Shown here: positions 12,201 through 24,200 of the stretch, piece after piece
How the letters are laid out: every line of letters starts with the position of its first letter
Numbering within the stretch: the first letter of the stretch is position 1
DNA from: Chrysopilus asiliformis
Lineage: Eukaryota; Arthropoda; Insecta; Diptera; Rhagionidae
Length of the DNA stretch: 64,000 nucleotides
Assembly (NCBI GenBank): GCA_964034945.1
Contig: OZ035961.1
Coordinates: 44,690,184 to 44,754,183 of the forward strand
Reading direction: 5' to 3'
The notes under the pieces: generated by a model
The model's database searches: none
Seen by the model: the letters and a program-made list of their open reading frames with translations, nothing else
What the model was told of the DNA's origin: nothing
Position numbers and translations under genes: made by a program

Positions 12201-15200
12201 GATTGGTTTTAAACGTGTGCGGGGATTTTCGACCAAATTAAGAAGTTTGTTGCATAAAATCAAAACGCTAAGAAACCCCAAACACCCTTTAAATTTAAGG
12301 GTAGCGGATGGGCTCGTACCTTGGATCGATTGTAAAGGGTGTTTTTTTTAGACGTGTGGTTTTCAAGAAGAAATAAAACGCATATAATTGAATGTTATGG
12401 CCAAGAGTTTAGCTTTATTATAAAGATAAGGGTTTGCCATTATGTTTTAAAATTCCAGCCGAGAGGCCCAATTTTCGACCACTTTTTGCAGCAATTGGGG
12501 CCGTATGTCAGCAATAACGCGCCGAATATTCTCTTCCAAGGCGTCAATCGTCTCGGGCTTATCTGCGTAGACAAGCGACTTCACATAACCCCACAAAAAA
12601 TAGTCCAGCGGTGTTAAATCGCACGATCTTGGAGGCCACGCCACAGGCCCACGACGTGAGATAATGTGCTCACCAAAAGTTTCCTTCAATAAATTGATTG
12701 TTTCGTTGGCTGTATGGCATGTAGCGCCGTCTTGTTGGAACCAAAGGTCGTCCACATCAACATCCTCCAATTCAGGCACGAAAAAGTCAATAATCATGGC
12801 TCTATAGCGTTCCCAATTGACTGTAACATTATGGCCGGCTTCATTTTTGAAGAAATATGGACCAGTGATTCCCTCTGCCCATAGAGCACACCAAACAGTG
12901 ACTTTTTGAGGATGTAACGGCGTCTGAAGAATGGCTTGTGGATTACCATCCCTCCAAATGCGACAATTTTGCTTATTGACGTACCCATTCAACCAAAAGT
13001 GGGCTTCATCGCTGAACAAAATTTTCTTGTGAAAATCGGGATCGGTGGCCATCTCGTTTTGAGCCCATTCACCGAACGTGCGACGCGCTTGATGGTCGTT
13101 TGACGAAATGGCAAACCAAACTGAGCATAAATCAAGTGACAACTGTCAAAAAGACCAACTCCGAAAAAAGTAGTGCCAGATTGAAAACCACACGTCTAAA
13201 AAAAACACCCTTTACCTTGGTGTGACTGCCATTAATCCATTAACTCCTGCCGTACTCAACCGAGTAGACCGGATACGTCTGTGGTAATAATAGAGCGGGA
13301 GCCGTAGAACAAAAAATAACAACGAACAGTTGACGGGACAAAATTTATTGCAGGATGTAGATCTTGGTCCAACTAAGAAAAAAATGTTCTACAGCAACCT
13401 TGTCAGGTGGTGCTAAATGGGTGACAGATCGCGTTTTATACCGCGGTTTCGTTGTTAAAAAAAAACATAACAAAAGCTATAATTGCCAATCTGGCAATTA
13501 TTGAAAACCCGTATGGTGATTTAAGTGAACGGCGAACAGTTGTATCAAAATTCCACTTTGAAGTCAAACTTTTCAATAAGATTTTTTAAAATGTATTCCA
13601 ATCGGATTTTGATGTATGGAAGTTTTATGTAGAATCATATCCTAAATAAGTTTTGTTCTTGCACTTTTTTAATAAGATGCACCGTTTTTGAGATATTCAC
13701 AAAAAACGTTTTCTTTCGTATGGTCCATTTTTGCCCATTAACGAACTTATCCTCGCATTTTACGAAAAATCGACCTGCGCAAAATTTCAAGTCTCTAGCT
13801 CAATCCGTGCGCCTGCAATCCGCGCCACAGACAGACGGACGGACAGACGGACAGACAGACGGACGGACGGACAGACGGACGGACATGCAAAAATCAATTT
13901 TTTTTATCATTCTAAACGCACTGGTGTAATTCATTTTTGTGTGTGATGACGGGATCTTGGCGTTACAAACGGTAAAGCAAAGTTAATATACCCTTTGGTT
14001 TCACCATACGGGTATAAACCTTAGAAAACCAGAAAGAGATAAACTCTTGTAATTTTTTGTAAGAGTGACTGAAAAGCAGCCAGAGCCTACCTACCACATT
14101 TTAGGAAATTATCGTCTTTCCCCTTTAATTTTATGCTTGATCAGGGGTGTCCAACCTCTTAGCTTTCCTGGGCCACATTGGGAAAAGACGACTTATATTG
14201 GGCCACAAATAAAATATACTAACCCTAAAGATAGCTGATTAGTAAAAAACATAGAATATAAACATACTTAGTTAACAATTTTAAGTAATTTAAACTTCAT
14301 TAATTCATAATGTTTGTAAATTTTGTTGGGCCACATTCAAACACGTCCTGAGCCGCATGCTTGGAGGGTTGGACAAGCCTGTGCTAGATAATCAAAAGAG
14401 AGCTTTTCTGAAAAATCGTGTTCCCGACCAAACCGATTACTCTTACAATTGTTGACCGATTGACTTACAACTTTTACTGTAAGCTTTAAAATTACATTAT
14501 CTACATATATGAGTACAAAAGATATTTGAAAAATTCCGTTTTGTAAAAATGGGCATACTAGAACATTTTTTTTTTTTGCAAAAAGGAAATGTGAAAAATT
14601 GTTTATAAAAACATAAGAAAAGCTACAATTATCAGGTGTTAATCTTTAAATACTCTATATAAGGAAAAACCACATTGTTATTGAAAAAAATCAATTTGTA
14701 TGGAAGCAGTAGTCTGTTTGGATTTTAATGTATGGAACGGTTATATAAAATCATATCCTAAATACATTTCGTTTTCACAAATTTTTCACTACGATGCGGG
14801 AGGGAGGAAGGAATATAAGGGAGGGAGGAAGGAATATGAGGGAGGGAGGATGGAATGGTTCAACTGGATTTTTATGTACAGATGAGTTATGTAAAATTTT
14901 ATTTGAAACACGAATGGACGAACGGACGGACAGGACATGCAGAAATCAAAATTTTTTGTCATCCCTAACACTCTGGGATAGTGTTTTTTCGTGTCCACCG
15001 ATTTTTTCGATGCATTATAATCGGCATACTAAATCTAATATACTTCTACATGATACTCATATAGAGTATAAAAAAGTTTACATTGTATTTTAAAAATTGA
15101 TGATGTAGTTTGAAAGCTGCAGTAAAAATTTCTAGTCAAGGATATTCACGTTACTCTTACAGAACGCCAACGAATTTTTTCAAAGATGGTACATAAAGGT

Positions 15201-18200
15201 TTTTTTCCATCCAGAAAATTTAAATTTTAAATCTAGCTAATTTAATTAATTTATGGTTAGATGTACGTTTTACACCTATTTATAACTTTATAAATGCGAC
15301 ACTTTACAAACCGCAAATCTGTAAGTTTTTAGCAAAACCAGCCGAAAATTCTAGGGTGAAACTTTTCAGTTATAAATTTAAATATTTTATATGCTACGTC
15401 ATATACATATAACTTCATTAAAAAGTAATGCTTGACTTTTAAAAAAAATTACTATGCACCAAAGGTTATAAAATGTGGAAAATACTTTCTCAGCCTAACA
15501 TCCGTATTCCGAAGAAAACCAGAGTGGTGTTTCTTTATATTTGGGGATTTTCTATTGGGGCGCCCCTAAACCGATTTTAATGGGCCCATAACCTTGACAT
15601 AGGCATAAAACGTTGTTCATCTTAATTTTTTATGCTTTAAGCGACAACAGATATGTTGAACATTGATGTGAGTTTATTTACATGGCTGTTGGCAAAAATC
15701 TACTTTATGGTTGGTATATGTTCCCACCGGATTTTTTGCTATCATCAACATCTTTGCCTAACTGTCCCCTTGCATTACATTTTTTTCCTCGTATTGCTTT
15801 CGAATGTGACGACCTTCCGAGATAGCAAGATTCGAGTATCCATGACAAGGGTTTGGTTTCGTTCAAAAACAATATATACCAACAAAAACAATAATTCGAC
15901 TAAAGAAACACAAGTATGAAAACTTTTCTCTGGAAGCATTGGTTTAACCTTAATCCCTTTTGGCAACTGTAATATATCCACTTTACTCGTAGAAGAGTCT
16001 ACAAGGGATATATGTTTTTTAGGCACAATACTGCAAAATATATTGTTTTTTTTTGTTAGTTTGCAGTTTTACACAATACATCTAACCGCAAAATATGTGC
16101 TCGAAACTTGAACATAAAAAAAGTTTCTAAAATCTTACTCGCATTTACAGTGGACACCTGGGATTACCAACAACATATGCTTGAGATTAAAGTTTGAAAG
16201 GGTTTTTAGGGAATTCTATAGTTTCTTGCTTAATTTTAAATTCATTGCACCAACCAACGCTTAGCAAAAAAATATCTCTATAGGAAAGATAATTTCATAA
16301 AAAAGTTTAATATAGTTTCAAAACCGAGTCTTGGTTATATTAATTTCAGGGAACATTTTAAGCTCTTTAGGAAAACACTTTATAAATATCGCTGCAAAAT
16401 CCACAAGCTTTTTGAGTAAACATGTCACCGAATGAAAATAAAATCAAAACACTGTATGAAATTTATTTAAAGACTTATAAAAAGATATTTTTCCTTTTCT
16501 TACATATACAGTAATCCCCGGATAACTGCACAACCCCTTTAACTGCAACTGTAATTCGAACCCCGTGCACATTCTTAAGAATTCCACACAATAATTATCG
16601 CTTAACTGCAACCCGCTTAAGAGCAAACCCCCTATTATTGCACGAAAAATAGTCTTCAATTAGGTTTCTCCGTCATATATTTTCCCTCGGATAAGTGCAC
16701 GAGTGCTTTTTTCCCTTTAATTTTTAATAGTATATTTTGTTGTATTTTCTTTATCGTCTGTATGTACCTTTAATACCACTGGTAAGGGTAGAAAAACCAG
16801 TGCAATTTATGTTGTGTTCTCACAATCCCAAAGATTGAATGCACAATTTTCTGAAGTTAGAACCCTGATAAGTGTACAATTTCGTGCAGTAAACAGGGTT
16901 CCGCAAAGGTGCCCAATTTTTGCTATTAAAAGAGTATCGGATAAGTGCAAACCCTCGTAATTGCACAAGAAATCCAGGATTTTTCCCATGTGCAGTTATC
17001 AGGGGAATACAAACAACAAAGGTGTTAAAATCACATGAAAAATAGAAATCAGAACGGAGTTTCGCACGTCCCCGTGATATATAAGGTATGGTCCCTGAAT
17101 ATAGGCACCCTTATTTTAAAACGTCATAAAAACTGAACGGATGGGTCTTTTTGAATGAAACCAACGGAATGAGACGCGGTAAATTCTCTATATTTTGGTG
17201 CGTTGAAAATCGGTATTTAAAATGCTGGGAAAATGGAATTTTAAAATGCTGGGAAAATGGAAAAAAGGGCTTCTAATATGGCCCCCTTCGAAATTAATGA
17301 ATCCATGCTTAAAATATTATGCTTATGGACGATGTAGTCTTTATAACTTTTTCGAGTTCTATGCGTTACAAATGGTAGAGCATAAACCTTTTATACCCTA
17401 CTCGGAAAAACATATGGGAGCAATTCTCCCTAAATCTAATGATTCAGTCCTATAGTTATAGAAAAAACATAACAAAAGCTATAATTGCCAATCTGGCAAT
17501 CATTGGAGACCCGTATGGTGATATTCGTATCAAAATTCGAACAGTTATACCAAAATTCCACTTTGAAGTCAAACTTTCCAATAAGATTTTTTTTAATTTA
17601 TTCCAATCGGATTTTGATGTATGGGAGTTTTATGTAGAATCATATCCTAAATAACTTTTGTTCTTGGACTTTTTTGATAAGATGCACCGTTTTTGAGATA
17701 TTCACAAAAAACGATTTCGTTCGTATGGGGGGTACCCCCCCTAATGGTCCATTTTTGCCCATTAACGAACTTAGCCTCACATTTTACGAAAAACGAATCT
17801 GCGCAAAATTTCAAGTCTCTAGCTCAATCCGTGCGCCCGCAATCCGCGCCACAGACGGACAGACAGACAGACGGACAGACAGACGGACAGACGGACGGAC
17901 ATGCTAAATTCAACTTTTTTCATCATTCTAAACACACCGGTGTAATTCATTTTTGTGTGCGATGACGGGATCTTGGCGTTACAAACGGTAAGGCAAAGTT
18001 AATATACCCTTTGGTTTCACCATACGGGTATAACGAGGAGTTAACGGGACAAAATTTGTTGCAGCATCTAGATCTTGGTCCAACTAAGAAAAAAATGTTC
18101 TACGGTAACCTTGTCAGGTGGTGCTAAATGGGTGACAGATCGCGTTTTATACCGCGGTTTCGTTGTTAAAAAAAAACGACGAGTTAACGGGACAAAATTT

Positions 18201-21200
18201 GTTGCAGCATCTAGATCTTGGTCCAACTAAGAAAAAAATGTTCTACGGCAACCTTGTCAGGTGGTGCTAAATGGGTGACAGATCGCGTTTTATACCGCGG
18301 TTTCGTTGTTAAAAAAAAACGAGGAGTTAACGGGACAAAATTTATTGCAGAATCTAGATCTTGGTCCAACTAAGAAAAAAATGTTCTACGGCGACCTTGT
18401 CAGGTGGTGCTAAATGGGTGACAGATCGCGATAAATGACATACGTTTTAGTATTTTGGCAAGAGTTCAGTTTAGCGACAATGACGCTACAGATTTTTGGT
18501 GTATAGGGAGGGATAGAGGGAGGCATCCCCTATCCAAAATGTGTATTTTTAGTCATCGCTCGCCCCCCTTGCCCCCTCCAGGGGTCCTCAAACTTTGTAT
18601 GAAACTTTTTTCTGGGGGCTGGTAGGGGGGTGTGTGGTACCTCAAATGAAAGGTAATGAAGAGTACATTCCATGATGGGATTTCCCCCCTCACCCTTCGA
18701 TTTACCGCACGAAGGTGTATAAATACCCCACGAAGGGGTATAAATCGAAGGGTGAGGGGGGAAATCCCATCATGCTATATATTTTTGGAATGTACTCTTC
18801 ATTACCTTTCATTTGAGGTACCACACACCCCCCTACCAGCCCCCAGAAAAAAGTTTCATACAAAGTTTGAGGACCCCTGGAGGGGGCAAGGGGGGCGAGC
18901 GATGACTAAAAATACACATTTTGGATAGGGGATGCCTCCCTCTATCCCTCCCTATACACCAAAAATCTGTAGCGTCATTGTCGCTAAACTGAACTCTTGC
19001 CAAAATACTAAAACGTATGTCATTTATCGCGATCTGTCACCCATTTAGCACCACCTGACAAGGTTGCCGTAGAACATTTTTTTCTTAGTTGGACCAAGAT
19101 CTAGATGCTGCAACAAATTTTGTCCCGTTAACTCGTCGTTTTTTTTTTAACAACGAAACCGCGGTATAAAACGCGATCTGTCACCCATTTAGCACCACCT
19201 GACAAGGTTGCCGTAGAACATTTTTTTCTTAGTTGGACCAAGATCTAGATCATGCAATAAATTTTGTCCCGTTAACTCGTCGTTTTTTTTTAACAACGAA
19301 ACCGCGGTATAAAACGCGATCTGTCACCCATTTAGCACCACTTTGGGAGGTCGCCGTAGAAGAATTTTTTCTTAGTTAGATCAAGATCCAGGTATTCAAA
19401 CATATTTCGTCCCGTCAACTGTTCGTTGTTATTTTTTGTTCTACGGCTCCCGGGCTATAAGTTAATGTAGCTTAAGACGATTTTCAGGCAAAAACAAACT
19501 CATCTGTATTTGCATTTTCAAACAGATCTTTTTGGGTTCGGCTGAAAATAGTTTAGGCTACTTTAACTGATTAGCGCAGACATGAACAAATTTTTTTTTT
19601 CAGAATTTTCTTTTTATTTTGATTATTTTATAAGAATAAATTGGTTTTTCTGTTAAAAATATTCAGTGGTTTTTTCAAAGGCATTAATGGGTTAAGCATA
19701 AAGTGGAAAAGTGGAAAAACGTCCAGTTTGCTCCTGAGAAAACAGAGTTTGCTCCTGAGAAAACAGAGTTTGCTCCTCTTGTTTCTAATCGTCGGCAAAT
19801 GTATTTGTTTCCCTACACTAACAAAAACTGTTTTCGCAGCTAAAAACGTGTTTTAATCGTATTGCGATATTTGAATAGTAACTGTAAATTTCGCTGTGAT
19901 ATTTTCGGAAATAATGATATTTTGAAAATCATGTGATATTCTCGGAAACCACTAATACATAAATTTTAGGTAAACATGGAATTTTAGCGAAAAAACGAAA
20001 AGCTATAAAAGTATCAAGTCTTCCCATACAAGGTAAGGTGATTCATCAGTTTGATTGGCTTTAATTCATTTTTGCATCGATTAATGGATAATTTGGAGTA
20101 CTTTAAATTATATCGCAAAAATGACAGTATTGTACCTTGAACCAATTGTCAGTGTGTACCTTGGACCTTTGTTTTTGTTAGGAGAAAAATTAATACAAGC
20201 AAATCTCGATTATTTGAACTAATGTTTGCAAGCGTAGTTCAATAAATCGAACTGTTCAACTAATCGCGACAAAAAAATCTTAAAGCAACATATGCTTAAG
20301 TAATCAAATACTATTTTATTTACGTTTTTATTTTTTTATGGTACACTTTTTTAAGTTGATTTAAAAAAATCATGTTTGCATTTATTTGGCAGCATTTCCG
20401 AAGTCTTCTGCTTTAATTCCCAGTAAATGAAGTTCGGGATTCCAATTTGTTTTGCCCAAAGTATGTCCAATTCAAAGGCATTTAAAGCAGCAGTACCCTT
20501 AAATAATTTATCTACGATTTCAATTCCATTTCCCTCTTCATTTTCAGGTGAAATTGTGATATGGATACAACCGTCAGGAGCGTTTTCTCCGACTAACTCA
20601 TATTCTAGCCAGTCGTTTATTTCAGAGCCTGTGTGCTTAACATTTGCAACTTTATGCAACAGTGATGCTATGTAGTCCATATGTGAAGATCTATATGTAA
20701 ATAAAACTCAAAAATTCAAAAATAGTGCTTTAGAGAATAAGGATTCGTAGATACATACTTTCTAGGTCTTTCTTCTAAATGATTTGTTTTAGCTCACTGT
20801 GTGGTATTTCATCTTCAAGATCATCCAAATGTAATGGTAATAAGTTTGTCCAGGATTTTTCTAGGTTTTCTTTTTGAACTTGTTGCCAAGGTTTTCCTAT
20901 TGAAATTGTTGCCAAGTGAACACATGTCGAAGATAAATGTTTTTCAGGTACGTTATTACATTTCTTTTCCTTCACAAGCTCAATTATATTTCGATAGAAC
21001 TAATACTGTGCAATTCGCAGGGAGGTAAATTGCAAAAAATCTTTCATCCCCGCGTACCAATTCACATCCTGGTGGGTGATTGGAACCGTTGGCCAGAATT
21101 AAGTGTGTAAGATTGTGCTTATTTTGATAACGCCTAATCTGTTTAACAAAACTGTTGTTAGACTAGTCCAAGAACAAATTTGGAGTCATTTCTGATTCAT

Positions 21201-24200
21201 AGTTCTGAAGATATCGTGGTTTTGATGATTTACCGACAATTAGTGGCTTTAATTTATAGTCTTCAGATGAATTAACGCTGAGCATAAAAGTTAATTAATC
21301 TTTGCAAACTTTACGCTCAGGAGCCGATTTTTCACAGCGGCATCTAACTTAGAAGCGTCATTTCATAGTTTCTCACATGTGATTTTTAAATGACGTAAAC
21401 TAAACTGCTTCTTGATTTTTTTACCATCCTGAACTGGCATTGAAATTATTTTCGGTCCCATAAACATTTTTATAAATTTGCATTGCCTTGGCGATAACGG
21501 GAACATGACGATCCAGTATTCATTCGTGGAGAATCTCTTCCACATTAGGATATTCACCCATCTTAGTAGTTTTTCACCAATCTTATGACGAATACGAATC
21601 GCACGTTTAGAGCACACTCTACTTTTAAGCAAAGCAATTTTGCTTTTTTCAAAATTTCCAACTTCGTTGCCCCGGAGCCGAATTTGCCTTGAATACGCGA
21701 AATAAATAGAATTGTCAAAAATGTTTATTTTCTTTTAATTTCGCGTTTTTTCTTATATTTGTGTGTAAAAGTGATTAAATAGTGTTTAAATAATTATCAG
21801 TGACTTCGAAATGTAAATGATGTGTGTGAAAATTAAAAAAAAAAATCAAAAGCAGTAGAAATCCATCTGTTTCCACCAAAAATTGCACTTTGTGCTCGAA
21901 AAAGGGAAATTGCTTTGCAATTCCAATAGACAAATTTTTCGTAGAGTGGTCTAAAATTTGTCAATCGAATGCGAGTTTTCGGAGCGAGCAATTTTCAAGC
22001 AAAAAGTGTAAGCCATTCGAATACACCATTAGTAGTTACGCACGAACTTTTGTGTAATTATCTGGGAAACTTTTTCAATTATCTTTTCGGTTTGATTCTT
22101 TTGGGCGGCATTTATTTTATAAAAGTTTAAATAACAGAATATAAGTTCAAATATTAGAGGTAATGAACAAAAAAATGGTTGGTTCAAATAAAGGGTGTTT
22201 AAATAGTCGAGATTTGCCTGTAATTCAAAGTTTTTCGAAATTAAAATATTTTTGTAGTCATATGTGTATGTCCAACATTTATTACAATACTAACGGAGAA
22301 AATTTAGAGTAACATTTAAATCGAGCAAATTTTCAAACTCTGGTGGAATTCACTGGAAAAAATACCGTTGTCCGGAAAAAATACTCACCCCCATCTAAGG
22401 CATCCGCTTAGAAAAATATTTAAAGGAAGAGTAAAAAACCTACTGTTACATTTTAGTGTTGGTCCAAGGTACAGGCCGCGGTAGTCCAAGGTACATGCAT
22501 ATCGTTGTACCTTGGACCGCGGAAAGTTGAGTTATATAATTTGATTTCCCCAAAAAATAGTAACGATCATCGCACAAAGAGTTATTTTTTACGTTATATA
22601 TTAATGTTTTGATACCGATTGAAAAGTAAATTCCGATCCAAGATACGAAATCTTCCTCATAATTGACCCCGGAATGGCGAAATTTTTATCTGCGACTACT
22701 ATAATTAGAACTCCTCGAACAAGTTCTAATTATAGTAGGGTCAGGTACAGTGAAGTGGTCCACGTTTTTATTATTGGCCATAAAATGGTCAAAAATTGGA
22801 ATTTTTGCATGATAAGATAGTCAAATCGCAAGCGCAGGACCTAAGCTAAGTTTCTGCATTCACATATTGCCAACTTTTTGACAATAAATTTAATTTTTAG
22901 GCATTTATTGAAAACTTTGATTTTTCGAGTTTTCCAAAATGGTAGGGAGAAGTGGTCCACCCTCAAAATTTTTCCAGAAATCGCATAAACATAAAATTAA
23001 TGGGTTTCAGGGCAAACATGCCTGACCTATTTTATATGTTCTGCAAACAAAAAAAAAAAAAACAAAGAAATGCGCCGCAGGATAAAAGACATGCACCATA
23101 ATAAGTTTTACCATTTCGAGGTCAAATATATTTTTAAATCGAAATCTCAAACTGGCTGCTCTATTAGTAAGTAACTTCATTGTTTTTTTTTGACGTTTTG
23201 GTTTTATGCAGCGAACGTTAAAAACCCCCCGTTCTGGACATGGGGCGCCCATTCGACTTGACTGGAACTATGTTTCAATGGTAGTACCTCGTCCGAATGA
23301 TTCTTTATCTAACTTGGAAAACCGCATCCCAATCAGTTAAGCGATTCCACAGTTAACAGGTGAAAAGTCCTGAAGGAAGTGTGCACATCAATTAACTCAC
23401 AAATTAACTCACAATTTTGGTTTACATCCTGAGTAGCCTTTATGTCAACTGCTTCGTTATCGGTTGAAATATCGCTAATTTACGACAGTAGTATCATAAC
23501 TTAAAAATGAGCATTAATTGAGTTAATGATGCCGAATGATTCGTTTTGACATCTTCTCTCATCTGACAAAACGTCTTCGCTCTATAAGAAATATTCGCTA
23601 TGGTAGAGCATTTGTAATATGTTTGTATTTTTTTTTATTTAGAGAATTTATTACAAATTCACTCCAAACCCTTAACAAGTGTCTGCTGATAATTGACATT
23701 TTTTGAGTTATGGCATTGTTGTAGCAAATGAGCGATATGTTCTCACGTATACGTCACCCGAAAACGTCACGATTGACATAAACGCTGTTCGGGATTCGAT
23801 GGTAAAAGTGCATTTAATTACTTTTTTGTATTGAACATTTAAGATGGCATTAGCTGAACTCCAAAGAGACAAAGCAAAGGATGAAGCACAAGAGTGGAAA
23901 GAGCGCTATGATTTAGTACAATCACAACCAAATATGACAAGAGATCTGCGTGGGTTATCAATACAAAAGTTAAAAATTTTACAAGTGAGTAGTATTTTTT
24001 TGTTATATTTTCCTATCGGTTTATGTAAAAAAATTTGCATTAATAATGAAACGCAACAAAACTTTCTTATAGGCAAAATTACGTTCAGATCTTGAAGAAG
24101 TTGAAAAAGTATTATATTTAGAAACAGCTACAAAATGTATGAAATGTGAAGAGAATAACCGTACAATAACATTGGAACCATGCAATCATTATGTATTATG

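Larger units (their letters stand above)
13298..19451. mobile_element. FoldBack-like element with 143-bp arm repeats, split by an insertion
   Basis: The left end GGGAGCCGTAGAACAAAAAA (13298) is the inverted match of the right end finishing at 19451. The arms are tandem copies of a 143-bp unit containing GTTAACGGGACAAAATTT, GATCTTGGTCCAACTAAG and ACCGCGGTTTCGTTGTT: one at 13310-13465, three from 18033, 18176 and 18319, and three inverted copies at about 19028-19440. The centre (18431-19026) is itself a palindrome around about 18728. Long tandem-repeat inverted arms without a transposase are typical of FoldBack-type elements. The left arm is interrupted at its A-run by 13464-18032. No target-site duplication was identified. 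Confidence 0.65.
10274..23843 (+). other. unk intron, 13.6 kb, transposon-rich
   Basis: The intron runs from GTAAGT at 10274 to TTTAAG at 23838-23843. It contains a dispersed AT-rich repeat (10760-11000), a deleted mariner (12335-13211), a FoldBack-like element (13298-19451) split by two DINE-like copies with hAT, pogo and other repeats between them, and a decayed pogo-family element (about 20040-22700). Segments 11000-12330, 19452-20035 and 22740-23840 show no gene. The 11992-12351 frame is not recognisable and I do not call it a gene. Confidence 0.8.

Noticed and set aside
11992..12351. 119-residue plus-strand frame (MIKPIEKPLRYLTVENKRAR...)
   Set aside because: No recognisable domain, lies within the large unk intron and runs into the mariner TIR; probably chance.
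13298..13465. The left FoldBack unit considered as an independent solo insertion
   Set aside because: Its outer end matches the right end at 19451 in inverted orientation and its inner end continues seamlessly at 18033, so one split element explains it better.
15653..16026. Opposed frames at 15653-15919 (+) and 15775-16026 (-)
   Set aside because: No known domain, no splice or promoter context, and mutually overlapping.
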